Source of the DNA: Streptomyces sp. CGMCC 4.7035 | GTDB lineage: Bacteria > Actinomycetota > Actinomycetes > Streptomycetales > Streptomycetaceae | DNA: 64,000 bases | Direction of reading: 5' to 3' | NCBI RefSeq assembly: GCF_031583065.1 | Contig: NZ_CP134053.1 | Location: 3,782,001 to 3,846,000 of the forward strand | Part shown: positions 1 to 7,443 of the stretch, piece after piece | Layout: the number at the start of each line of letters is the position of its first letter | How positions within the stretch are numbered: the stretch's first letter is position 1 | Notes under the pieces: generated by a model | Told to the model about the DNA's origin: nothing | The model's input: the letters and a program-made list of their open reading frames with translations, nothing else | Database searches by the model: none | Made by a program: the position numbers and the translations under genes

Positions 1-1
1 C

Positions 2-124
2 GGCGCCGGCGGCCTGGTGTGGGGGATGGCGGCCGTCGCGGGCTCGGCTCTGATCGTGTCCCTGTGCGCCACGCAGATCCGCTGGAAGGCCCTCGCCGGT
101 GAACCCGTGGAGGCAGTGAACTGA
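2..124 (+). CDS. C-terminal end of a membrane protein (partial)
   Basis: The window opens inside a reading frame that ends at a TGA at 122-124. The visible 40 residues form one hydrophobic segment (GLVWGMAAVAGSALIVSLCA) followed by a short basic tail (TQIRWKALAGEPVEAVN). This looks like the last membrane helix and cytoplasmic tail of an integral membrane protein such as a transporter. The family cannot be fixed from this fragment. Confidence 0.55.
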   Translation, partial: GAGGLVWGMAAVAGSALIVSLCATQIRWKALAGEPVEAVN

Positions 125-596
125 GCACGGTCTGCGGCCTTCCGGGGCATGCGGCCCGGGGAGCCCGGGCCGTGCCGCGGAGACGGGCGCGGGGCGGTGC
201 CGCGGAGACGGGCGCGGGGCGGTGCCGCGGAGACGGGCGCGGGGCGGTGCCGCGGAGACGGGCGCGGGGCGGTGCCGCGGAGACGGGCGCCGGCGCCGGG
301 GATCGATCCCGCGGTCGCGCTCGTCCTGCCGGCCACCCCGCAGACGGTCACCGACCAGTGGGTGCACCGGGCCACGTGGCCGCGCATGGCAGCGCGCGGG
401 CGACCCGCGGGCGGACCTCGCGTCCTGTACGGCGGAGCTCACAGCACTTCTGGGGCGCGTAGGGTCGGCGGTCGCGCCGTCGGCGCATCCAGGCGGGCGC
501 GGGATCTCGCCACCGGCGGATGCGCGACGAGATGGCCTTTTGGTCTAGACCTGCTGCTACCGTCGCCCCGTGAGGCGTCGGCGAGAGGGGACGGCA
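125..596. other. Intergenic stretch holding only the 25-bp repeat array
   Basis: Apart from the repeat at 172-290, no convincing coding frame or RNA gene is seen here. The ORFs that run through it are low-complexity by-products of the repeat. The stretch just before 597 carries a GAGAGG ribosome binding site for the next gene. Confidence 0.7.
172..290. repeat. 25-bp tandem repeat array, about 4.8 copies
   Basis: A 25-bp unit starting gtgccgcggagacgggcgcg is repeated head to tail at 172, 197, 222, 247 and 272 (last copy truncated). Copies are identical where complete. There are no spacers, so it is not a CRISPR array. Because 25 is not a multiple of three, the array reads open in all frames and produces spurious Arg/Gly-rich ORFs. 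Confidence 0.95.
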
Positions 597-1625
597 ATGG
601 CGGACGGCGGCGGGCGGCGACGGCGGGCGTACATCGGCTCGTTCACGGCGGCGGGAGGGCGCGGCGTCCTCACGGCGGCCGTGGACCCGGACAGCGGCGC
701 GCTGACCGTCCTGAACGCCGTGGACGGGGTGCCCGACCCGTCCTACCTGGCGCTCTGCGGGGACATGCTCTACGCGGTCAGCGAGACCGCCGACGGCGCC
801 GTCGCCGCGTACCGCGTCGATGGTGACAAGCCCGAGCTCACCGGTCCGCCCGTCCCTGTGGGCGGCAGCGGGCCCACGCACCTGTGCCTGCACGCCGGTC
901 ACGTCCTGACCGCCAACTACGGCTCCGGCAGCGTCACCGCCGTCCCGCTGCGCGGCGACGGCACCTTGGCGAAGGCGGCGTCCGCCGTGCTTCAGCACCA
1001 GGGCTCGGGGCCGGTCCCGCAACGGCAGCAGGGACCGCACGCCCATCAGGTGCAGCCCGACCCGAGCGGCCGCTGGATCGTCGGCGTCGACCTCGGCACG
1101 GATTCCGTCCGTGTGTGCGTGCTGAAGGGCGGCGCGCTGACCCCGCACCGCGAGACCGCGCTGCGTCCCGGGTCCGGGCCGCGTCATCTGGCCTTCCATC
1201 CGGACGGGGGCCGCGCGTACGTCCTCAACGAGCTGACGCCGACCGTCACCGTCTGCCGCTGGGACGCCGAGGACGGTGTCCTGAAGCCCGTCGCCGAGAC
1301 ACCGGTGCTGCACGACGTGCCCGCCGGTGACGCCTACCCGTCGGGCATCGTCGTGTCGCCCGACGGACGCTTCGTGTGGACCGCGACACGCGGGCAGGAC
1401 GTGTTGTCCGTGCTCGCCGTCGAGGGCGACGGACTCAGGCGGGTGGCGACGGTGCCGTGCGGGGGCGTCTGGCCGCGCGCGATCGCCCTGTCGGAGGGGT
1501 TCCTGTACGTCGCCAACGAGCGGTCCGGGGACGTGACCTGGTTCGCGCCGGACCCGGAGACGGGGGTACCGCGGCGAGGCGGCTCGGTGGATGCGCCGGC
1601 GGCTTCCTGCGTCGTCCTCGGCTGA
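597..1625 (+). CDS. Lactonase-family seven-bladed beta-propeller protein
   Basis: A 342-residue protein of the 6-phosphogluconolactonase-like (Pgl/YbhE, PF10282) propeller family. The N-terminus AYIGSFTAAGGRGVLTAAVD is the usual first blade, and the family signatures HAHQVQPDPSGRWI-like, GSGPRHLAFHPDG and YPSGIVVSPDGRFVW recur in order. Family members hydrolyse sugar lactones or muconolactone-type rings, but many are uncharacterised, so the substrate is unknown. I chose ATG 597 (preceded by GAGAGGGGA) over the upstream GTG at 570. No signal peptide is seen, so it is probably cytoplasmic. It is monocistronic, with terminator-like hairpins downstream. Confidence 0.85.
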   Translation: MADGGGRRRRAYIGSFTAAGGRGVLTAAVDPDSGALTVLNAVDGVPDPSYLALCGDMLYAVSETADGAVAAYRVDGDKPELTGPPVPVGGSGPTHLCLHAGHVLTANYGSGSVTAVPLRGDGTLAKAASAVLQHQGSGPVPQRQQGPHAHQVQPDPSGRWIVGVDLGTDSVRVCVLKGGALTPHRETALRPGSGPRHLAFHPDGGRAYVLNELTPTVTVCRWDAEDGVLKPVAETPVLHDVPAGDAYPSGIVVSPDGRFVWTATRGQDVLSVLAVEGDGLRRVATVPCGGVWPRAIALSEGFLYVANERSGDVTWFAPDPETGVPRRGGSVDAPAASCVVLG

Positions 1626-1731
1626 TCCAGACGGATTCCGCGTCCGGCCTGGTACACCGGCTACACCGGCCTGGTACGGGCTCCGGGGGCCGTCCCCTGG
1701 CGGGCGGGCGGCGGGACCGGTTCGCGCGACC

Positions 1732-1774
1732 GGCAAGGCGAAGGCCCCGCTTCCATGGGGGAGCGGGCCCTGGG
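1732..1774. repeat. Degenerate copy of the terminator element at 1874-1916
   Basis: A 43-nt element that matches 1874-1916 at nearly every position (both begin ggcaaggcgaagg and end gagcgggccctggg). This copy folds imperfectly. The pair looks like a duplicated terminator between two convergent genes. Confidence 0.75.
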
Positions 1775-1884
1775 GCATGGCTGGCGGGGGCTCCGGGTCG
1801 TCTGCCGGCGGGCGGGTGCCGGGGTCGGCTTGCGACCGGCTTCTCGATGCCGTGGAGAACCGTTGGCTTGTCAGGCAAGGCGAA

Positions 1885-1912
1885 GGGCCCGCTCCATGGG
1901 TGGAGCGGGCCC
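1885..1912. terminator. Bidirectional terminator hairpin
   Basis: Arms gggcccgctcc (1885-1895) and ggagcgggccc (1902-1912) are perfectly complementary with a 6-nt loop. It lies between the convergent lactonase-like and CbiX-like genes and can serve both. Confidence 0.85.
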
Positions 1913-1941
1913 TGGGTCGTACAGGGTGATCCGGGTGGGGC

Positions 1942-2862
1942 TCAGCGGACCGGCGCGCCCTGCGGCTGCTGCGGTGAGATGCCCAGTGCCGTCGTGTACT
2001 TGGCGAGCGCCAGCTTGCCGATCGCCGGGTACGCGCCGAGCGCCTCGGCGGCGGCGCAGTCCGCCTCCTTGGCGGCGGCGTCCAGCAGTCCGGCCTCCAG
2101 CTCGGGGCCGATCAGGTACGGCGCGAGCGCGAGCTGCTGCGAGCCCGAGGAGCGCAGCTGCTCGGCGACAGCCGTGATCGAGCCCTCCTGGTCCAGCGCA
2201 GCCGCCATGACCGGCACGGCGAGCCGCGCGGCCAGCAGCATGCCCGTGATCCCGGCCGCCTGCACGGCCTCCTCGCCGCCCACGGTGGCGAGGATGATGC
2301 CGTCCGCGGCGGTCGCCACGGTGAACAGGCGGGCGCGGTCGGCGCGGGCGAGACCGGCCTCGGACAGCCGCACGTGCAGCGCCTCGGCGAGCAGCGGGTG
2401 CGGGCCGAGTACGTCGGTCAGCTCGGCCGCGACGCGGCTGTCCATGACTGCCTGGGTGACCCGGCGCAGCAGCGCGCTGTCCGGACCTGCCAGCAGGGGC
2501 ACCACAACGGCGACGAGGCCGTCGGGCTCCTTCGCCTCCACCCCGGCGGCGATGGCCTGCTCGTAGCGCGCGGTGCGCTCCTCGGAGGCGTGCGTGAGAA
2601 CGGACTGCAGCGTGGGGAACTCGGAGTCGTCCCCGTCCAGGTAGCCGATCCGGGCGTCGAGGCCGGGCAGCTCGGAACGCGCGATGCTCACGACCTCCTC
2701 GGCGAGGCTGCGCGTGGCGGCGCTGGGCGTGCCCGGCACCGCGAGGACGAGCGCGGGCGCGCCCTCGGGCGTCACCAGGGGTTCCGGACGGCGGTGCCGA
2801 CCGGGCTGGCGCGGTCGCGGCATTCGTACAGGCAGGCCTGCGGGCCCAGTGGGGGAGCTCAT
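1942..2862 (-). CDS. CbiX/SirB-like protein lacking the chelatase histidines
   Basis: 306 residues. The arrangement ALVLAVPGTPSAATRSLAEE, PGLDARIGYLDGD, VVVPLLAG and VLGPHPLLAEAL follows the sirohydrochlorin chelatase CbiX fold in order. In true CbiX the first motif is a His-Gly-Ser (AHGS) and the VPLLL motif is followed by GxHxxxD. Here the first His is replaced (AVPGT) and the second region reads LLAGPDSALLRRV, so the usual metal/porphyrin histidines are absent. Chelatase activity is therefore doubtful. The N-terminal 35 residues are Pro/Arg-rich and probably disordered. Start ATG 2862 has a weak ribosome site; an internal Met at residue 14 is an alternative. Confidence 0.65.
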   Translation of the reverse strand: MSSPTGPAGLPVRMPRPRQPGRHRRPEPLVTPEGAPALVLAVPGTPSAATRSLAEEVVSIARSELPGLDARIGYLDGDDSEFPTLQSVLTHASEERTARYEQAIAAGVEAKEPDGLVAVVVPLLAGPDSALLRRVTQAVMDSRVAAELTDVLGPHPLLAEALHVRLSEAGLARADRARLFTVATAADGIILATVGGEEAVQAAGITGMLLAARLAVPVMAAALDQEGSITAVAEQLRSSGSQQLALAPYLIGPELEAGLLDAAAKEADCAAAEALGAYPAIGKLALAKYTTALGISPQQPQGAPVR

Positions 2863-3029
2863 GGCGCCGCATGCTACTGGCTCTGTGGGCTCCCCTGTTC
2901 GGGGAGGGTGCAGGTGAGCGGTATCCGTCCGCTTTTGTCTGATGAGTTACGTACGGATGAGAAGTGATCGATACGGTCTGACTTTTCCATTGTGCAGGAG
3001 GAGTAACTCCCGTCTCACGGTAAGGGGGA

Positions 3030-4061
3030 TCAGTCGCTCTTTTCGGTCACGATGTGCAGCAGCTGTTCGTCGGGCGGCAGTTCGAGTGCGTCGTCCGCGA
3101 GAGCGAGGGCGATGCGTACCGCACCGTGCAGCGGGTCGCCCTCCGCCGGGAGCAGGCGCGCGTGCGGCAGCAGTCGTGCCAATTCCTCCCGCGCAGGTAC
3201 GAGGAGGGCGTCGCCCAGGTTGAACAGGCCGCCTGTGAACGCGACTCGGGGCTCACCCGAGGCCGGGCAGACGGCTGCCGCGGACTCGGCCATGTGCCGG
3301 GCCGCCGCACCCAGGATGCCGACGGCGACCGGGTCGCCGTCGGCACAGGCGGCCACTTCGGGAGCGAACGAGGCCAGCACCGCCGGCCGGTCGGTACGCG
3401 GATACAGTCTGCCGGGCAGCCCGGTGACCGGACCGAACACCGCCTCGGCCCGACCGAGGAGGCGGACGGAACCGCCGGGCCGTCCGTCGTGGGCGCGCAG
3501 CGCCGCCTCAAGACCCGCCCGCCCGACCCACGCGCCGCCGCCGCAGTCGCCCAGCAGATGGCCCCAACCATCGGCCCGACGCCAACTCCTGAGATCCGTG
3601 CCGAGCGCCACCAGACCGGTGCCGGCCGCGATCACGGCGCCGGGGCGCGCGCCGAGCGCGCCGGTGTAGGCAGTCACGGCGTCCGCGACCAGCGCGACCC
3701 TGCGCACGCCGAGCTCATGGGCCAGCGCTGGGGGAACCTCGGCACGCAGTCGGTCGCCCAGGGCCGCCAGACCGGCCGCCCCGATGGCGACCGTCCGCAC
3801 CTCGGCGCCACCGGCATCGGCCCGCAACCGCCGTGCCATCGGCAGCAGTTGCTCCAGCAGATGCCCGGCGTCGATCCCGCGCGGGCCGGTACGGACGGGC
3901 TCCCCGGACGTGAGCGGGGCCGAAGCGGCCGAGGCCGGACCACCGCGCGGGGCGAGGGCGACCCGAAGGCCGGAACCGCCGGAGTCCACCGCGAGGACGG
4001 CCTCCGGCACCGGGCCGTACGCGCCCGCGACCGGGTCGTCCGCGGAGCCCGACGGCGTCAC
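3030..4061 (-). CDS. BadF/BadG-type sugar kinase, probable N-acetylglucosamine kinase
   Basis: 343 residues of the ASKHA fold (BcrAD_BadFG family, to which NagK-like kinases belong). The phosphate-1 motif is [14 protein letters not shown] near residue 25, and the second phosphate/adenosine region includes [14 protein letters not shown] and [17 protein letters not shown]. The likely reaction is ATP-dependent phosphorylation of GlcNAc or a related amino sugar in the cytoplasm. The specificity is inferred from family resemblance only. GTG 4061 overlaps the TGA of the upstream uracil-DNA glycosylase gene in a 4-bp GTGA overlap, so the two are translationally coupled. Confidence 0.75.
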   Translation of the reverse strand: MTPSGSADDPVAGAYGPVPEAVLAVDSGGSGLRVALAPRGGPASAASAPLTSGEPVRTGPRGIDAGHLLEQLLPMARRLRADAGGAEVRTVAIGAAGLAALGDRLRAEVPPALAHELGVRRVALVADAVTAYTGALGARPGAVIAAGTGLVALGTDLRSWRRADGWGHLLGDCGGGAWVGRAGLEAALRAHDGRPGGSVRLLGRAEAVFGPVTGLPGRLYPRTDRPAVLASFAPEVAACADGDPVAVGILGAAARHMAESAAAVCPASGEPRVAFTGGLFNLGDALLVPAREELARLLPHARLLPAEGDPLHGAVRIALALADDALELPPDEQLLHIVTEKSD

Positions 4062-4744
4062 GGCAGACGCCAGTCCACCGGCTGTCCGCCCTGTCTGACC
4101 AGCAGGTCGTTGGCCCGGCTGAACGGGCGTGAGCCGAAGAAGCCCCGGTCCGCCGACATCGGGGACGGATGCGCGGACTCGACCGACGGCAGATCGCCCA
4201 GCAGCGGCCGCAGATTGCGGGCGTCGCGGCCCCACAGGATGGACACCAGGGGCTTTCCGCGCGCGGCCAGTGCTCGTATCGCCTGCTCGGTGACCTCCTC
4301 CCAGCCCTTGCCCCGGTGCGCCGCGGGACGGCGTGGGGCCGTGGTGAGCGCCCTGTTGAGCAACAGCACGCCCTGCTGGGTCCACGGGGTGAGATCGCCG
4401 TTGGACGGCTGGGGCAGGCCCAGGTCGGCGTTCAGCTCCCGGAAGATGTTGATCAGGCTGCCCGGCAGCGGCCGTACCTCCGGAGCGACGGAGAACGACA
4501 GCCCCACCGCGTGCCCCGGTGTCGGATACGGATCCTGCCCGACGATCAGGACGCGGACCTCGTCGAAGGGCTGCTGGAACGCCCGCAGAACGTTCTGTCC
4601 CGCCGGGAGGTAGGTGCGCCCCGCGGTGATCTCCGCGCGCAGGAAGTCGCCCATCTCGGCGATCCTCCCGGCCGCGGGTTCCAGGGCCTTCGCCCAGCCG
4701 GGTTCGACGATTTCATGCAACGGTCGTGGTGCCACGGGCGTCAC
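4058..4744 (-). CDS. ung: Uracil-DNA glycosylase, family 1
   Basis: 228 residues, normal length for bacterial UNG. It carries the water-activating loop [15 protein letters not shown] with the catalytic Asp, the uracil-binding Asn in LLLNRALTT, and the DNA-intercalation loop [16 protein letters not shown]. It excises uracil from DNA to start base excision repair. I chose GTG 4744 ([17 protein letters not shown]); GTG 4735 three codons later is equally possible. The longer frame upstream to 4825 is Arg-rich and unlike the family. The kinase gene downstream overlaps its stop codon. Confidence 0.93.
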   Translation of the reverse strand: MTPVAPRPLHEIVEPGWAKALEPAAGRIAEMGDFLRAEITAGRTYLPAGQNVLRAFQQPFDEVRVLIVGQDPYPTPGHAVGLSFSVAPEVRPLPGSLINIFRELNADLGLPQPSNGDLTPWTQQGVLLLNRALTTAPRRPAAHRGKGWEEVTEQAIRALAARGKPLVSILWGRDARNLRPLLGDLPSVESAHPSPMSADRGFFGSRPFSRANDLLVRQGGQPVDWRLP

Positions 4745-4773
4745 CCTACTGCCGCGCACACGCGGACGATCAA

Positions 4774-4795
4774 CCGGTCGCCCCAGAGCGACCGG
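4774..4795. terminator. Terminator hairpin
   Basis: CCGGTCGC (4774-4781) pairs perfectly with GCGACCGG (4788-4795) around a 6-nt loop. It follows the stop of the minus-strand BNR-repeat gene and precedes ung. Confidence 0.7.
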
Positions 4796-4888
4796 GAATG
4801 ATCGCCGGGTGGACGAACAGGGCATGGCCCGGGCGGATTTGACGAGGTCTTGTTCTCCGCGAGGAAGTCGTCCACGGACGGGTGCCGC

Positions 4889-5974
4889 TCAGGCGATCAC
4901 CGCCGCCCGTACGCAGAGCACGTCCGGCAGATGGGACGCGAGCTGCTGCCAGCTGTCGCCGTCGTCCGCCGACGCGTACAACTCGCCGTTGCGATTGCCG
5001 AAGTACACGCCCGCCGGGTCCGCGTCGTCCGTGCACAGGGCGTCGCGCAGCACCGTCCCGTAGTGGTCCTCGACCGGCAGCCCCGCCGTGAGCGGCTCCC
5101 AGCTCTTGCCCGCGTCCGCTGTGCGGAAGACGCGACATCGGTGGCCTGCCGGGACGCGGTCCGCGTCCGCGTTGATCGGGAAGACGTATGCCGTGTCCCC
5201 GCGGTGTGGATGGGCCGCCACGGCGAACCCGAACGTCGACGGCAGGCCCTCGCCGATGTCCGTCCAGTGGCCGCCCGCGTCGTCGCTTCTGTACACCCCC
5301 CAGTGGTTCTGCAGATACAGCCGGTCCGGGGTCGCCGCGTCCTGTGCGACCTTGTGCACGCACTGGCCGAACTCCGGGTTCGGATCCGGCAGGAACACCG
5401 CGGAGACACCGGAGTTGGACGGCTCCCAGCTCGTGCCGCCGTCCCGGGTCCGGAACACCCCGGCCGTCGACACGGCGACCGTCACGGCCCGCGGGTCCCG
5501 CCTGTCGGTGACCACGGTGTGCAGGCCCTCGCCACCGCCGCCCGGCACCCACTTCGCGCGCGTCGGGTGCTCCCACAGGGGGCGCACGAGGTCGAAGCTC
5601 TCGCCCCGGTCCTCGGAGCGGTACAGCGCGGCCGGCTCCGTGCCCGCGTAGACCACGTCCGGCTCGGCGGCCGCCGGGTGCAGTTGCCACACGCGTTCCA
5701 GTGAAGCGCTCGTGTCCTTCGGGAACTTGACGGCGGGTTGCGCCGGCTCGGTCCAGGTGCGGCCCAGGTCGTCGGAGTGGAAGACGGACGGCCCCCAGTG
5801 CGAGCTGTCCCCTCCGGCCAGCAGGCGCGGGGTGTCGCCACGGGTGTCGATGGCGACCGAGTAGATGGCCTGTGCGTTGAAGTACGGACTCTCGTCGAAC
5901 TCCCAGGCGGCGCCTCGGCGCCGTCCGATGAACAGTCCCTTGCGTGTGCCCACGGTGAGCAGTACGTCGGCCAT
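4889..5974 (-). CDS. BNR/sialidase-type beta-propeller protein
   Basis: 361 residues with repeated Asp-box/BNR motifs: SDDLGRTWTEP, SEDRGESFDL, TRDGGTSWEP, SDDAGGHWTDI, TADAGKSWEPL and SADDGDSWQQL. These mark a multi-bladed propeller as in sialidases and photosystem stability factor-like proteins. No secretion signal is visible and the catalytic Arg triad of true sialidases cannot be recognised, so a hydrolase role is not assured. ATG 5974 has a near-perfect GGAGGTGG ribosome site. In the genus such proteins are usually annotated as exo-alpha-sialidase-like or glycosyl hydrolase. Confidence 0.8.
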   Translation of the reverse strand: MADVLLTVGTRKGLFIGRRRGAAWEFDESPYFNAQAIYSVAIDTRGDTPRLLAGGDSSHWGPSVFHSDDLGRTWTEPAQPAVKFPKDTSASLERVWQLHPAAAEPDVVYAGTEPAALYRSEDRGESFDLVRPLWEHPTRAKWVPGGGGEGLHTVVTDRRDPRAVTVAVSTAGVFRTRDGGTSWEPSNSGVSAVFLPDPNPEFGQCVHKVAQDAATPDRLYLQNHWGVYRSDDAGGHWTDIGEGLPSTFGFAVAAHPHRGDTAYVFPINADADRVPAGHRCRVFRTADAGKSWEPLTAGLPVEDHYGTVLRDALCTDDADPAGVYFGNRNGELYASADDGDSWQQLASHLPDVLCVRAAVIA

Positions 5975-6258
5975 GCCGACCACCTCCGAAACGTCGTTGT
6001 TCCAGACATGGGCCAGTCTGCACCCCGGCACTGACAGTCACCTCTGAACGCGTTGTCCGTGCAGGTCAGGGCCGTGTTGCCGAGTCGGGGGACAGATCGG
6101 GTCCGGGGCGGAACCGAGGGGTCGGCGCCCGGGCACCGGAGGTGTCGTACGCGTCGGAGACCCGCGGTCGACGGAGGTCATGTGAGCACGGGCGGTCCCG
6201 CGCCCGTATGAGAGGGCGGTCGGGGGGTGTCCGTGCGTGCGTGAGGAGGATGCCATCG

Positions 6259-6846
6259 ATGAGGTGGCTGCCATCGATGACGGCGTTCCGCGGTCCCAGG
6301 GTGTGGCTGTGGCGCTGGCGGCGCAATCCGCTGCGGCGCCGCAGCGATGCGCTGGAGGCCTGGATCGTGCTCGCGGTCTGGGCCGTGACCGTGGCGGGCG
6401 GGGTGCTGGCGGGGCTGGCGGCGACGCACTCCGTGGAGCGCGGTCTGGCCCGGGAGCGTGCCGAGTGGCGCCCGGTCGTGGCCCTGCTCGCGGAGGACGC
6501 CGCCGCCACGGCGTCCGGTGCGGAACGCGTGTGGGTGAAGGTGCGCTGGACCGGGACGGACGGCTCGTCCCACGCGGGTCAGGCACGCGTCGCCGCCGGC
6601 AGCCGGACCGGCACCGCGGTAACCGTGTGGACGGACCGTGAGGGACTGCTGGTGACACAGCCCGTCACCGAGTCCCAGGCACAGGTGCGTGCCGCCATGG
6701 TCGGCGTGCTGGTGGGTGTGGGCGTGGCGGCGGTCCCGTTCGTGGGCGGGCGTATCGTCCGCGAGCGGCTGGAACGGCGGCGCATGGCGCAGTGGGACGA
6801 GGCCTGGGAGCGCTTCGGGCCGATGTGGGGGCGGAAGACGGGCTGA
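6259..6846 (+). CDS. Rv1733c-like two-helix membrane protein
   Basis: 195 residues. An Arg/Trp-rich N-terminus (VWLWRWRRNPLRRRSD) precedes a first membrane helix (AWIVLAVWAVTVAGGVLAG). A roughly 100-residue extracytoplasmic domain contains VWVKVRWTGTDGS, then a second helix (AAMVGVLVGVGVAAVPFVGG) and an RRRMAQWDEAWERFGPMWG tail. This is the architecture of the actinobacterial Rv1733c family, whose biochemical role is unknown. The ATG at 6259 sits 9 nt after GAGGAGG and is preferred over 6250, which abuts the ribosome site. Confidence 0.75.
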   Translation: MRWLPSMTAFRGPRVWLWRWRRNPLRRRSDALEAWIVLAVWAVTVAGGVLAGLAATHSVERGLARERAEWRPVVALLAEDAAATASGAERVWVKVRWTGTDGSSHAGQARVAAGSRTGTAVTVWTDREGLLVTQPVTESQAQVRAAMVGVLVGVGVAAVPFVGGRIVRERLERRRMAQWDEAWERFGPMWGRKTG

Positions 6847-6851
6847 CACCG

Positions 6852-6902
6852 CCGCCGGGACCGGGCCCGGCCGCCGAGGGACGGGTCCTTCGGTCCCGGC
6901 GG
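6852..6902. terminator. Possible terminator hairpin
   Basis: CCGCCGGGACC (6852-6862) is complementary to GGTCCCGGCGG (6892-6902), just after the Rv1733c-like gene stop. The 29-nt loop contains a further GC-rich fold. Confidence 0.5.
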
Positions 6903-7003
6903 GGGCCGAACGGCCCCCTGCCCGGCCGACGCCGGGGCGCGACGCTCGTCGAGGGGGATCCGCGGCGGCCCTCCGCCCGTGCGGCGGAGAGCCGCCGCGG
7001 AAG

Positions 7004-7041
7004 GACGGGCCCGCCCGCACAGGGCGGCGAGCGGGCCCGTC
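7004..7041. terminator. GC-rich inverted repeat, probable terminator
   Basis: GACGGGCCCGC (7004-7014) is perfectly complementary to GCGGGCCCGTC (7031-7041). It lies in the long gap between the Rv1733c-like gene and the sulfur island. Confidence 0.55.
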
Positions 7042-7371
7042 CGGGTACCGGGCGACCGGCCCCCTCCTCGCAACACATTCGAGCGCCGGCCCGCACCGTG
7101 CCGCACCGCGCCTGCGCGCCCCGGCACCGGCCGCGCAGACGCGGCACCCACGACGACAACACGGCTGCCCGGCTTGACTCCCGAGCCCTCCGACCAGCGC
7201 GGCGCGCACACGGCACGTCTCCCGAGTCGGTCCTATGCGCGGCGCGCACACGGCCGGTTCCCGGGCCTGGGCTCGGCTCATCCTCCGCGTTCCGCGACGG
7301 ATCCCACGGACGCCCCGCCGCTGACTGTGTGTGTGCACACCTCGACCGATCGTCACATCCCTTCGCCAAGA

Positions 7372-7385
7372 TACCCCCGGGGGTA
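7372..7385. promoter_or_regulatory. CstR/CsoR-type operator 1 (perfect palindrome)
   Basis: TACCCCCGGGGGTA is a perfect 14-bp palindrome upstream of the MBL-rhodanese gene. The same G-tract palindrome recurs at 7404 and 9920. Sites of the form TACCCC-GGGGTA are known for CsoR-family repressors, and a CstR-like member is encoded at 9615-9902. Confidence 0.85.
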
Positions 7386-7403
7386 ACTGTGTTAGCCTCC
7401 GTA

Positions 7404-7417
7404 TACCCCGGGGGGTA
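7404..7417. promoter_or_regulatory. CstR/CsoR-type operator 2
   Basis: TACCCCGGGGGGTA, 32 bp from operator 1 (start to start, three helical turns), placed just before the ribosome binding site of the MBL-rhodanese gene. Tandem placement suggests cooperative or looped repression of this promoter. Confidence 0.85.
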
Positions 7418-7443
7418 AAATGCGTAAGGGAAAGGAGTGTCCG

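Larger units (their letters stand above)
6847..7371. other. Intergenic region without a supported gene
   Basis: About 525 bases holding the two inverted repeats at 6852-6902 and 7004-7041 and a short direct repeat (gcgcggcgcgcacacggc-like, near 7197 and 7236). No coding frame with family features was recognised; the ORFs across it are shadows. Confidence 0.6.

Noticed and set aside
172..290. CRISPR-like array of 25-bp repeats
   Set aside because: Units are contiguous with no spacers and no cas genes are present in the window.
348..1778. 476-codon minus-strand frame opposite the lactonase-like gene
   Set aside because: Shadow of a recognised beta-propeller gene with no family signature of its own.
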